Below are positions 1-7,755 of a DNA stretch of 25,686 nucleotides, in pieces. The notes under the pieces were generated by a model that saw nothing but the letters and a program-made list of their open reading frames with translations, was not told where the DNA came from and did no database searches. Each line of letters begins with the position of its first letter. Positions within the stretch are counted from its first letter, which is position 1. The position numbers and the translations under genes were made by a program. Origin of the DNA: CAZBDU01 sp964490725 (lineage in GTDB: Bacteria > Spirochaetota > Spirochaetia > SZUA-6 > DRHE01); the NCBI GenBank assembly GCA_964490725.1, contig CAZBDU010000077.1:1-25686 (forward strand), written 5' to 3'.

Positions 1-1
1 G

Positions 2-2905
2 AGGCTGGCGGTCAAGCGAGCGGCAGGCGGGGCGCCCCGCCTGCGCGTCCCGGCGCAGCCCGTCTGGCCCCCCGCCCGGGAGCCGGTCTACGTGTTGGCC
101 GTGCCCGACCCTCTCCACACCGGGCGGGCGGTCCTGAGGCTGTACACCAGGGCGGCAGGGCAGTCCGGCCCGGGGAAGCTGCGCCCCCACGCTCCGGCGG
201 TGGGCGATCTGTCCCTCCTGCCCGACGACGGCCAGCGCCGCATACTGGCGCTGCTGCGCGCGGCGGTGGTGGACCAGGGGGCGCGCCGCTACCGGCAGGC
301 GGAGGACCGCATCCCGGAGTATCTGTTCCTGAGGGAGGACCTGCTGCGCATGCTTCTCCCGGAGATGTGCGCCGCCGGCGCCTTTGCTCTCAAGCTCACC
401 GAGGGCGAGCGGTTCGAGCCGGTGCCGCTGGGGTGGGACGAGGGGCCGGCGTGGCAGTTCTGCCTGCAGGTCGAACCGGCCGGCCCGCGTGGCTCCCTGG
501 CGCTGACCGGGGTCCTGCGCCGCGGCGGGCGGGCGGTGCCCCTTCGCGAACCCTACCTGCTGCTGGACTGCGGGCTGGTGGTGGGCCGTGAGGGGGTGGG
601 CGTTCTGGAGGACTCCGGCGGCTTCTCCTGGATCGGCCTGCTGCGGCAGCGGGAGGCCATCCCGGTGCCGCGGGGGGAGCTCCCGGATCTGCTCCGCCGC
701 CTGGCGGCGCTGCCGGCGCTTCCCCCCCTCCTTCTGGCCGACGAGCTGGGGGTGCGGGTGGAGCGACTGCAGCCGGCGCCCTTCCTGGAGGTCCGGGCGG
801 GAGGGGGCGGGCGCCTGGAGGCGGAGCTTCGCTTCGACTACGGGGAGGGTCCCCTGCCGGCGGCGGAGGGCTTTGCCGGGCTGTACCGGGAGCGGGAAGG
901 GCTGCTGAGGCTCTACGATCGGGGCGGGGAGCGGGCCGCCCGGGACCGGCTGGCGGAGCTCGGCCTGCGGCCTCTCGGCCCGGGGAGGCAGCGGCGTGAG
1001 CTGTACTCGCTGGCCGCGCAGCGGCTCGCCGACACGGTGGAGGAGCTGCTGGAGAGCGGTTGGCGGGTGGAGATCGACGGGCGCCTGCACCGCGGGGCCG
1101 GGCGGTTCTCCCTGCAGGTGCGCTCCGGCGCCGACTGGCTGGAGCTGCGGGGGCAAGTGTCCTTCGGCGAGCACCAGGTGGGGGTGCCCCAGCTCCTGCG
1201 GGCGCTGCGGCGCGGGGGCGGGGAGCTGCCGCTGCCGGACGGAAGCTTCGGGACCCTGTCCGAGCGCTGGCGGCGGCGATGGGAGCTTCTCGCGGGCCTG
1301 GGAGAAGCCCGGGGGGAAGCCCTGCGCTTCCAGCCTGCGCAGGCCAGCCTGCTGGACGCGCTCCTGGCCGAGCAGGAGCAGGCGCAGGTGGACGAGGGGT
1401 TCCGGCTGCTGCGGGAGCGGCTTTCGGGATTCCAGCGGGTGGAAGCCCTGGACGCTCCCCCCACCTTCGCGGGCAAGCTGCGCCAGTACCAGCGCGAAGG
1501 ACTGGGCTGGTTCCGCTTCCTGGACGAGTTCGCCCTGGGGGGATGCCTGGCCGACGACATGGGGCTGGGCAAGACCGTGCAGGTGCTGGCCCTGCTGGAG
1601 GCGCTGCGCCTAGCCGCCGCGCCGGCAGGACGCAACGCCCGGCGGGCGGCCCCCCGCCCTGATGCACCCCCGGCCGGCCCCTCGCTGGTGGTGGTCCCCC
1701 GCACCCTGGTGTTCAACTGGAAACGCGAAGCCGCGCGGTTCGCCCCGCGCCTGCGGGTGCTGGACTACACGGGCAGGGCCCGCCCTCGTTCGCCCGAGGC
1801 GCTTCAGCCCTGGGACGTGGTGCTGACCACCTATGGAACCCTGCGCAACGACATCTCGGTGCTGCGGAGCGTGGCCTTCCACTACGTGATCCTGGACGAG
1901 GCCCAGGCGGTGAAGAATCACCGCACCACGGCGGCCCGGGCGGTGCGCCTGCTCCGGGGCCGGCGGCGGCTGGCTCTCAGCGGAACGCCGGTGGAGAATC
2001 ACCTGGGCGAGCTCTGGAGCCTGTTCGAGTTCCTCAACCCGGGCATGCTGGGGGGGCTGCGGGTCTTCCAGCGGCATCTGGCGGGAGGGCGGGGGCTGGA
2101 CGCTCATTCCCGCGCCGTGCTGGCCAGGGCGCTGCGGCCCTTCATCCTCAGGAGGACCAAGGAGCAGGTGGCGCCGGAGCTGCCCGAAAAGGTGGAGCAG
2201 GTGCTGTACTGCGAGCCGGAGCCGTGGGAGCGCCGGGCCTACCGGGAGCTGCGCGACGCCTACCGCCTCTCCCTCGCCCAGCGCATCGACGATGCAGGCT
2301 TCCCCGGGGCCGGCATGGACATCCTGGAGGCCCTGCTGCGGCTGCGCCAGGCCGCCTGCCACCCCGGCCTCATCGACCAGGCCGCACGCCGGCGGCCGGG
2401 CGCCAAGCTGGAGATGCTGCTGGAGCATCTGGAGGAGGTGCTCGCCCAGGGACGCAAGGCGCTGGTGTTCTCCCAGTTTACCACCCTGCTGGCCATCGTC
2501 CGGGATGCCCTGGAGGAGCGGCAGATTCCCTACGAGTACCTGGACGGCCGCGTGCGCAACCGCTCCGCCCGGGTGGAACGGTTCCAGAACGATCCGGGCT
2601 GCCCGCTGTTTCTGATCAGCCTCAAGGCGGGAGGAGTAGGAGTGAACCTGACCGCCGCGGAGTACGTGTTCCTCCTGGATCCCTGGTGGAACCCCGCCGT
2701 GGAGGCCCAGGCGGTGGACCGGGCCCATCGCATCGGCCAGAGCCGCACGGTGTTCGCCTACCGGCTCATCGCCCGCGGCACCGTGGAGGAGCGGGTGCTG
2801 GAGCTGCAGCAGGCCAAGCGGGAGCTGGCTGAATCCATCATCACGGCGGACAACCGGCTCATCGGCACGCTCACCCGCAAGGACCTGGAGCTGCTGCTTT
2901 CCTGA
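2..2905 (+). CDS. SNF2-family DNA helicase/translocase (5' end outside window)
   Basis: A superfamily 2 Swi2/Snf2 ATPase that should translocate on double-stranded DNA and remodel protein-DNA contacts. The frame is open back to base 2. The first usable start seen is a GTG at 92, but it has no clear ribosome binding site and cuts into conserved-looking sequence, so the gene is probably partial here. Numbering from that GTG: a long region at about 150-450 fits the bacterial SNF2-associated domain. The helicase core follows, with motif I DDMGLGKT (488-495), motif II DEAQ (602-605), motif III SGTP (630-633) and motif VI DRAHRIGQ (876-883), preceded by the SNF2-typical DPWWNP. Relatives often carry an N-terminal SWIM zinc finger, which would lie off the window. 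A Pro/Arg/Ala-rich insert of about 25 residues sits between motifs I and Ia. It faces the next gene convergently across 49 bases. The family is certain; the cellular role is not. Confidence 0.93.
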   Translation, partial: RLAVKRAAGGAPRLRVPAQPVWPPAREPVYVLAVPDPLHTGRAVLRLYTRAAGQSGPGKLRPHAPAVGDLSLLPDDGQRRILALLRAAVVDQGARRYRQAEDRIPEYLFLREDLLRMLLPEMCAAGAFALKLTEGERFEPVPLGWDEGPAWQFCLQVEPAGPRGSLALTGVLRRGGRAVPLREPYLLLDCGLVVGREGVGVLEDSGGFSWIGLLRQREAIPVPRGELPDLLRRLAALPALPPLLLADELGVRVERLQPAPFLEVRAGGGGRLEAELRFDYGEGPLPAAEGFAGLYREREGLLRLYDRGGERAARDRLAELGLRPLGPGRQRRELYSLAAQRLADTVEELLESGWRVEIDGRLHRGAGRFSLQVRSGADWLELRGQVSFGEHQVGVPQLLRALRRGGGELPLPDGSFGTLSERWRRRWELLAGLGEARGEALRFQPAQASLLDALLAEQEQAQVDEGFRLLRERLSGFQRVEALDAPPTFAGKLRQYQREGLGWFRFLDEFALGGCLADDMGLGKTVQVLALLEALRLAAAPAGRNARRAAPRPDAPPAGPSLVVVPRTLVFNWKREAARFAPRLRVLDYTGRARPRSPEALQPWDVVLTTYGTLRNDISVLRSVAFHYVILDEAQAVKNHRTTAARAVRLLRGRRRLALSGTPVENHLGELWSLFEFLNPGMLGGLRVFQRHLAGGRGLDAHSRAVLARALRPFILRRTKEQVAPELPEKVEQVLYCEPEPWERRAYRELRDAYRLSLAQRIDDAGFPGAGMDILEALLRLRQAACHPGLIDQAARRRPGAKLEMLLEHLEEVLAQGRKALVFSQFTTLLAIVRDALEERQIPYEYLDGRVRNRSARVERFQNDPGCPLFLISLKAGGVGVNLTAAEYVFLLDPWWNPAVEAQAVDRAHRIGQSRTVFAYRLIARGTVEERVLELQQAKRELAESIITADNRLIGTLTRKDLELLLS

Positions 2906-2954
2906 GGCGCGCCCGGACCCTGCGCCGCCCCCGCGCCCTACCGGCCCCGCTCAC

Positions 2955-3464
2955 TCACCAGCGTTCGTAGCGGACCAGCTTCTCCAGGGGCTTTCTCTTT
3001 TTCTGTCCGGCCGTGTCCGCAGGGTATCCCAGCGGCGTGAACGCCACCGGCTCCACCGAGGCGGGAAGGGACAGGACCTCCCGGGCGGCGGCTGGGTCAA
3101 AGGCCCCGACCCAGCAGGTCCCCAGACCCAGCTCGGTGGCGGCCAGGATCATGTGGTCCATGACGATGGCCGCGTCCACGTCGCAGTAGTTCTTGCCGTC
3201 CCGCCGCACCCAGGTGCGGTCCGGGACGCTGCAGACCCCCAGCACCAGCGGCGGCTGCACGAACCAGTCGCGGCCGTAGATGCGGGCCAGCTCGCGGCGC
3301 CGTCCCTCGGTGCGGACCACCAGGAGGCGGAACTCCTGTCGGTTGGCCGCGGTGGGTGCCAGCCGGGCCGCCTCCAGCACGGCCTGCAGCGCCTCCTCCG
3401 GCACGGGATCCGGCTTGTAGGCGCGCACGCTGTAGCGTCTGGCGATCAGCTCCTGAAAGTTCAT
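2955..3464 (-). CDS. nitroreductase family protein (FMN-dependent oxidoreductase)
   Basis: A 169-residue protein of the nitroreductase superfamily, which uses FMN and NAD(P)H to reduce nitro compounds, quinones or related acceptors in the cytoplasm. The N-terminal pattern RRYSVRAY (residues 9-16) followed by AARLAPTAANRQEF is the FMN-phosphate-binding signature. GLGTCWVGAF in the C-terminal half and the final PLEKLVRYERW are also typical. The length suits the short single-domain subfamily, which works as a homodimer. The ATG at 3464 was chosen because GGAGG sits 5 bases upstream and the FMN motif follows at once; the reading frame stays open upstream but has no homology there. It lies 137 bases after the metal-dependent hydrolase gene and appears to have its own promoter. 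The physiological substrate cannot be told from sequence. Confidence 0.92.
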   Translation of the reverse strand: MNFQELIARRYSVRAYKPDPVPEEALQAVLEAARLAPTAANRQEFRLLVVRTEGRRRELARIYGRDWFVQPPLVLGVCSVPDRTWVRRDGKNYCDVDAAIVMDHMILAATELGLGTCWVGAFDPAAAREVLSLPASVEPVAFTPLGYPADTAGQKKRKPLEKLVRYERW

Positions 3465-3480
3465 CTGTACCTCCTGGAAG

Positions 3481-3523
3481 GTGATGTCACCGCCAGGATA
3501 ACGGCGGGCGCCGCAGCGGTCAA
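3481..3523 (-). promoter_or_regulatory. putative sigma-70-type promoter and small palindrome for the nitroreductase
   Basis: Read on the minus strand, TTGACC (3523-3518) and TATCCT (3500-3495) are separated by exactly 17 bases: five of six and four of six matches to the sigma-70 consensus. The expected start near 3488 leaves a leader of about 24 bases containing GGAGG. The 10-bp inverted repeat GTGATGTCAC (3481-3490) lies over that start site, where a repressor operator would sit. This is pattern evidence only. Confidence 0.4.
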
Positions 3524-3532
3524 ACTCTTCGA

Positions 3533-3593
3533 GCGGCTGGAGGGGCTGGAGGGGCTGGAGCGGCTGGAGCGCCGGCAGGCGCCGGCAGGCGCC
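3533..3593. repeat. short tandem repeats (9-bp unit x4, then 10-bp unit x2.5)
   Basis: Four consecutive 9-bp units of the form GSGGCTGGA (3533-3568) are followed by two and a half copies of GCGCCGGCAG (3569-3593). They fill most of the gap between the nitroreductase promoter and the end of the metal-dependent hydrolase gene. Such arrays arise by replication slippage and may vary in copy number between strains. They end 9 bases short of the hydrolase stop codon and so do not alter that protein. Confidence 0.85.
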
Positions 3594-3601
3594 CGGGGGA
3601 G

Positions 3602-4477
3602 CTAGCCGAAGGCGGGGATGCCCAGCTCCCGCCGCATCGCTCCGTAGGCCCGCTCCATCTCTCCGCGCTCGTCGGTCTGCCAGGGGTGGAACGAGGGGCT
3701 CAGGTAGGCCCGGATACGCGGCCGGATGGTGCGGAACAGCCCCTGCCGGCCCCAGTAGAAGCCGCGCATCCCGCCGCGGTGCTTCCTGTCGGCCAGCCCG
3801 TCCACCCACAGCAGGTAGCGATTGCGGAGGTACACGTTGATCCAGATGTCCAGGGTGATGAACAGGAAGGTCAGCACCCTGCGGGGGTAGCTCCCCGAGA
3901 CGGCCTGGTAGAGGTCGTAGCACACCGCCTTGTGCTCTACCTCCTCCATGGCGTGGTAGAGCAGGAGGGTCTGGAAAGGCCTGGCCATGCCGGGCAGGAG
4001 GCGCTTCCTGCCGTGGACCAGCAGGTGGGCCAGGGTGGCGGTATAGTGCTCCGCGGCGGCCGTCATGCCCAGCCGGGTGCTGGCCGGAAGGTGCTCGCGC
4101 AGCCAGCGCCGCAGCCACCGCATCTGGGCGTCGTAGCGCTCCATGTGCCGGTAGCCCGTGGAGACCAGGGCGGCGTTCCAGCGTGTGTGCTGCAGGCTGT
4201 GAGCCCCCTCCTGTTGGAGAAACCGTTGGCAGTCTCTCTCCAGCCGCTGCGGAAGCGTTGCGCGGCTCTTCAACCGCTTCACGCCGTCCCGGGCGGCTTC
4301 AATGAAGAAGCGCTCTCCCTCGGGAAAGATCGCCTGGAGGGCGTTGAGGAAATGGGTGGCGATCGGGCCGTCCCTGTGCCAGAAGCGGTTCTCCCGCATG
4401 GGGGCCAGGTAGTCCAGATCCACTCTGCGCACGGTGATGGTCAGGTTCTGGGGCGTTCCTGCCCCGCGGCGGTTCAT
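3602..4477 (-). CDS. predicted metal-dependent hydrolase (PF10118/COG3687-like, ferritin-like)
   Basis: A 291-residue protein that looks like the PF10118 'predicted metal-dependent hydrolase' family, whose reaction is not established. Helical sequence with spaced Glu/His motifs suggests a ferritin-like di-metal site: E60 in FFIEAAR, E90-xx-H93 in QQEGAHSLQH, E143-H144 in AAEHYTA and E179-xx-H182 in HAMEEVEHKAV. The ligand assignment is my inference from the ExxH spacing. A hydrophobic stretch near residues 197-220 (LTFLFITLDIWINVYL) could contact the membrane. The ATG at 4477 overlaps the stop of the upstream membrane-protein gene as ATGA (4474-4477), so the two are almost certainly translated together. 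That coupling suggests a membrane-associated enzyme pair, perhaps acting on a lipid or another hydrophobic substrate. The frame extends upstream, but that part is a shadow of the neighbouring gene. Confidence 0.82.
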   Translation of the reverse strand: MNRRGAGTPQNLTITVRRVDLDYLAPMRENRFWHRDGPIATHFLNALQAIFPEGERFFIEAARDGVKRLKSRATLPQRLERDCQRFLQQEGAHSLQHTRWNAALVSTGYRHMERYDAQMRWLRRWLREHLPASTRLGMTAAAEHYTATLAHLLVHGRKRLLPGMARPFQTLLLYHAMEEVEHKAVCYDLYQAVSGSYPRRVLTFLFITLDIWINVYLRNRYLLWVDGLADRKHRGGMRGFYWGRQGLFRTIRPRIRAYLSPSFHPWQTDERGEMERAYGAMRRELGIPAFG

Positions 4478-5460
4478 GGGGACTCCGTTCGCCCGCTGCC
4501 GGCGGCCGGCTGCGACGGCTCGGCCCGCTGCGCCTCGCCGCCGCGCAGCGAGCGGACCAGGGAGGAGACTCCGTGGATGAGAAACGCCGCCGCCAGCCAG
4601 TAGACCAGCAGCCTGTGGTAGAACAGCATCAAGGCCCCTGCGGCCAGGTAGAGCAGCCCCGTTAGCAGCAGGCTGATGCGAACGCGCGCCTTCATCTCTC
4701 CTCCTCTCGACAGGGCGCCCAGCACGTCGGTGAGCCCCTGAATCAGAAACAGCCCCGAAACCCAATAGACGGCGAATCCCGGCAGCAGCAGCACCAGGGA
4801 GCAAACCCCCAGGGAAAGCACTCCGGTGAAGGCCAGGGCGGCGCGCTCGCTGGTGCCGATCCAGCGGCTCAGCGCATCCGCCACACGCACCAGGAGCAGG
4901 TTGCGGGAGATCCCCTTTTCCAGGATGGCGCCGCTTCCGTGGCGCACCACGGTCTTTCTCATCTCGGACCAGAAGCCCGGGAAGAAGATGATGTTCAGGA
5001 ACAGGGCGGCCAGCAGCAGGGTGAGCAGATAGGAGAGGCTGCTGTAGTAGTCTCCCCAGGTCAGCAGCAGCCCGATCTCGTCCATGAACAGCCCCAGACC
5101 GGCGCCGTAGAGCACCGCCTGCAGGCGCCGGGGCAGCAGGCGCGAGTCCACCAGGGCCATCCATCCGGCGGCTCCCATCAGCAGAATTCCGAAGTAGAAA
5201 TGGTGGATGTGATAGCCGAAGAGGATGATGTTGCGGCCGATGTGGAAGCGCGCGTCCGGACGCAGCCCCATTTGGGCGGCCCGGGCGAACTCGGTGTGGG
5301 CCGCCCCCGCCAGGAACACGGACAGGCGGATGAACAGAAACGCGCCCAGGAAAGAGACCATGATGATGAATCGTATGCTCCTGCTCTGTCCGGACATCAT
5401 GCCTGCCGCGGTGCGCGCCGCTCGCTTTCGGTTGACCCCGCGATTCGGCGCACAGTACAT
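4474..5460 (-). CDS. multi-spanning membrane protein with HIHH motif and HdeD/DUF308-like C-terminal repeats
   Basis: A 328-residue integral membrane protein of unknown function; I recognise no named family for the N-terminal part. Hydrophobic segments lie near 31-52, 80-104, 115-133, 142-162, 207-250 and 262-303. Charged or histidine residues lie in or beside the membrane segments: H84, H86 and H87 in GYHIHHFYFG, D127 and E128 in GLFMDEIG, and D137. That pattern suits a buried metal or proton site. The C-terminal third holds two similar units, VYWVSGLFLIQG (231-242) and VYWLAAAFLIHG (287-298), like the paired helices of HdeD/DUF308 proteins. The first ATG (5460) has only a weak ribosome binding site; ATG codons at 5400 and 5397 are alternatives that remove a basic N-terminus of about 20 residues. 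It is coupled by ATGA to the hydrolase gene. Confidence 0.8.
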   Translation of the reverse strand: MYCAPNRGVNRKRAARTAAGMMSGQSRSIRFIIMVSFLGAFLFIRLSVFLAGAAHTEFARAAQMGLRPDARFHIGRNIILFGYHIHHFYFGILLMGAAGWMALVDSRLLPRRLQAVLYGAGLGLFMDEIGLLLTWGDYYSSLSYLLTLLLAALFLNIIFFPGFWSEMRKTVVRHGSGAILEKGISRNLLLVRVADALSRWIGTSERAALAFTGVLSLGVCSLVLLLPGFAVYWVSGLFLIQGLTDVLGALSRGGEMKARVRISLLLTGLLYLAAGALMLFYHRLLVYWLAAAFLIHGVSSLVRSLRGGEAQRAEPSQPAAGSGRTESP

Positions 5461-5461
5461 T
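5432..5461 (+). promoter_or_regulatory. putative promoter for the LapA-domain gene
   Basis: TTGACC (5432-5437) and TACATT (5456-5461) are 18 bases apart on the plus strand, with five of six and four of six consensus matches. A start near 5468 would give a leader of about 29 bases with AAAGGAG before the ATG at 5497. The element lies inside the 5' end of the divergent membrane-protein gene, which fits better if that gene really starts at 5400. The evidence is modest. Confidence 0.3.
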
Positions 5462-5496
5462 ACCTAGTATAGAAATAATCCGTAAAGGAGACCAGG

Positions 5497-5703
5497 ATGG
5501 TTCGTCTCATCATCGGCATCGTCATCGGTGCCGTAGCCATCGTCTTCATTGCCCAGAATCCGGGCATGGCCGAGATCCGCTTCCTGGCCTGGACGCTCAC
5601 CACGTCCCAGGCCCTGATGATGCTCCTGACCTTCATCGCGGGCATCGTGATCGGTCTGTTCGTGGGCACCGTGAGCAGACGGCGCCGCGTGCCGCGGCGA
5701 TAG
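5497..5703 (+). CDS. LapA/DUF1049 domain small membrane protein
   Basis: A 68-residue protein with two hydrophobic helices (about 3-19 and 36-57) and a very basic C-terminal tail (SRRRRVPRR). The Q-N-P motif after helix 1 (AQNPGMAEIRF) and the helix-2 sequence ending GLFVGT match DUF1049/LapA-domain proteins. In E. coli, LapA sits in the inner membrane and is linked to lipopolysaccharide assembly; most DUF1049 members elsewhere have no known role. AAAGGAG lies 6 bases before the ATG. The gene is monocistronic and ends 24 bases from the convergent sugar permease gene. Membership is well supported; a role in lipopolysaccharide control here would be inference. Confidence 0.88.
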   Translation: MVRLIIGIVIGAVAIVFIAQNPGMAEIRFLAWTLTTSQALMMLLTFIAGIVIGLFVGTVSRRRRVPRR

Positions 5704-5727
5704 CCGCACGCCAGTGCCCTCCGCCGG

Positions 5728-6711
5728 CTAGCCGCCGCCTTCTCCCCTTCCCTTCTTCAGGCGCTGCCTCCTGCTGGCGGCCATGAAGTTCAGAACCATC
5801 ACCAGGAAGATGATCACCCCCCACATGGCGATGGTGATGAAGGTGTTCACCCCGAGCAGATTCAGACCGCTGGAAATGGCCTGGAGGATCACCAGAGCCA
5901 GCAGAAGGCCGGGCACCGTCCCGGCGCCGCCGGTGGCGCTGGTGCCGCCCAGGACCGCGGCGAGGATCGTGAGCAGCAGGAAGGAGGAGCCGTAGCCGGC
6001 CTGCGCCGAGTTGTACTGGGAGATCATGAGAATGCCCGCCAGGCCGGCGTACAGGGCGGAAAGCATGTAGGTGCCCAGCAGCACCCGGGTGTTGCTCACC
6101 CCGGAAAACCTGGTGGCCACCGCGTTGGTGCCGATCATGATGAGCCGGAATCCGAAAGGGGTGGTCCGCATCAACACGTCCAGGACCAGGGCCAGAACCA
6201 CCAGCAGCAGGAAGGCCATGGGCACCCCCGCCACCGTGCCGTTGCCCAGGAACAGGATCGCCGGCGGGAAGCCGGAGATGGTGCTTCCCCCGGTGACCGC
6301 CACGTTGAAGCCGCCGACCAGGATCTTGGTCCCCAGGGTGGCCAGGATCGGGGAGACTCCCACGGTGGTGATCAGGACACCGTTGGCCAGACCCACCATC
6401 GCCGCGGCGGCCAGCCCGGCCACAACGGCCACCAGGGTGAGGCCACCCGGGATCGACTGGCCGCCCCCCGCGCCGAGCACGAAGGCGGTGACGATCCCTG
6501 TCAGGTTGGCCGAGGCGATGATCGACAGGTCGATGCCGCCGGTGATCATGGTGACCATCATCCCCAGCGACAGCAGTCCGATGATCCCCATCTGGGAGCC
6601 CATGGACTGCAGATTGTTGAGGGTGAGAAACTGGCCGGGGCTGAGCGCCCACATGCCGAGGAACGCCACGGCCAGGATGACCGCCAGGATCAGGAGCTGG
6701 GTCTTCCTCAC
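5728..6711 (-). CDS. CUT2-family sugar ABC transporter permease (second permease)
   Basis: A 327-residue inner-membrane permease of the RbsC/XylH/LsrD type (BPD_transp_2), with about 8-10 hydrophobic helices forming half of the sugar channel. The family signature ITGGIDLS is at 56-63, and LGGTSATGGAGTVPG in the C-terminal half is the usual conserved loop that contacts the ATPase. The C-terminus is short and basic. The GTG at 6711 was chosen because it overlaps the stop of the first permease as GTGA (6708-6711) and begins with a typical membrane N-terminus; no ATG with a ribosome binding site is available nearby. It is the last gene of the sugar operon. With the other permease it likely forms a heterodimer, as in the Lsr and rhizobial rhamnose systems, rather than the RbsC homodimer. 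Confidence 0.95.
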   Translation of the reverse strand: MRKTQLLILAVILAVAFLGMWALSPGQFLTLNNLQSMGSQMGIIGLLSLGMMVTMITGGIDLSIIASANLTGIVTAFVLGAGGGQSIPGGLTLVAVVAGLAAAAMVGLANGVLITTVGVSPILATLGTKILVGGFNVAVTGGSTISGFPPAILFLGNGTVAGVPMAFLLLVVLALVLDVLMRTTPFGFRLIMIGTNAVATRFSGVSNTRVLLGTYMLSALYAGLAGILMISQYNSAQAGYGSSFLLLTILAAVLGGTSATGGAGTVPGLLLALVILQAISSGLNLLGVNTFITIAMWGVIIFLVMVLNFMAASRRQRLKKGRGEGGG

Positions 6712-7751
6712 GGTGATTCCCCCTTTCCCTCCCCGGCCGCGCCGCCGCCCCGTCTGTTCTGCTCCAGCAGGACCGTCCTCAGCCCGAGCCTGCGCCGGTA
6801 GGCGCTGAAGCTGATGCTCACCAGAATGATCAATCCTACGAACAGGTCGTGCCAGTAGGAGGAGACGCGCATCAGGGTGAGGCCATTGTCCAGCACCGCG
6901 ATGAGGGCCACCCCCAGGAGCGTCCCGGGCAGGGTGCCGGTCCCTCCGAAAAGGCTGGCTCCCCCCAGCACCACCATGGCGATCACGTCCAGCTCGTGCC
7001 CCACGATGGAGTTGGGCTCGGCCGCGCCGATCTCCAGGCCGTGCACGAACCCGGCGATGCCGCCCAGAAGGCCCATGAATCCGTAGATGAACATCTGCAT
7101 CCCGAGGATGTCGAAGCCCACCCTGCGGGCCGCCTCGGGGCTTCCTCCGAGCGCGTAGATCCCCCGGCCCAGCTTGGTCCGGCGCAGCAGCAGCCAGGCG
7201 GCCACGATCACCACCAGCCAGATGAGCACCAGCGCGGAGAACCCGTAGGTGCCGCGGGCATCGCTCAAGGTGAACAGGTCCAGGGAGGCGAAGCGGTTGA
7301 ACCACGCCGGAAAGGAGTGCAGGATGTTGCCGCTGGTGATGGTGATCAGCACACCGTAGTAGATGTTGAGCGTGGCGATGGTGGTGATGATCGTGGGGAT
7401 GCGGAAGAAGTGGATGAACACGGCGTTGATCAACCCCAGAACCAGCCCCACCGCGGCCGCGGTGAGGAAGGCGGTGACGATATTGCCTCCGTGGGCGATC
7501 ATGGTGGCCGCCATGATGTACTCGGCCACGGTGGCCACGGCGGTGAAGGAGATGTCGATCCCCCCCGACACCAGCACCACCAGAACCCCCACGGCCAGGA
7601 TTCCCCAGAAGGAGTAGTTCTCCAGCAGCTGGAAGAGGTTTCGCAGCGTGAAGTAGGCGGGGTTGACCGCCGTGATCACCACGGAGGCCAGAACGATCAC
7701 CAGCAGGACGTAGCTCTCCTGGTAGCGCAGCAGGCGTCTCAGGTGTTTCAT
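6708..7751 (-). CDS. CUT2-family sugar ABC transporter permease (first permease)
   Basis: A 347-residue inner-membrane permease of the BPD_transp_2 family. The signature VSGGIDIS is at residues 61-68. The cytoplasmic loop containing ALGGSPEAARRVGFD and the later LGGASLFGGTGTLPG are the conserved parts that couple to the ATP-binding protein. A strong GGAGG lies 8 bases before the ATG, within the last codons of the ATPase gene, whose stop is 4 bases away. The permease differs clearly from the second one, so the channel is probably a heterodimer. The tail is Gly/Arg/Glu-rich and hydrophilic. Sequence does not reveal the transported sugar. Confidence 0.95.
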   Translation of the reverse strand: MKHLRRLLRYQESYVLLVIVLASVVITAVNPAYFTLRNLFQLLENYSFWGILAVGVLVVLVSGGIDISFTAVATVAEYIMAATMIAHGGNIVTAFLTAAAVGLVLGLINAVFIHFFRIPTIITTIATLNIYYGVLITITSGNILHSFPAWFNRFASLDLFTLSDARGTYGFSALVLIWLVVIVAAWLLLRRTKLGRGIYALGGSPEAARRVGFDILGMQMFIYGFMGLLGGIAGFVHGLEIGAAEPNSIVGHELDVIAMVVLGGASLFGGTGTLPGTLLGVALIAVLDNGLTLMRVSSYWHDLFVGLIILVSISFSAYRRRLGLRTVLLEQNRRGGGAAGEGKGESP

Positions 7752-7755
7752 GCTC

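Noticed and set aside
3465..4118. N-terminal extension of the nitroreductase frame
   Set aside because: It runs through the tandem repeats and the hydrolase gene in another frame. GGAGG and the FMN motif define the start at 3464.
5466..5471. TATACT on the minus strand as a -10 box for the HIHH membrane-protein gene
   Set aside because: It is only 5 bases before the first ATG and has no -35 at 16-18 bases. It could work only for a start at 5400, and I could not support it further.
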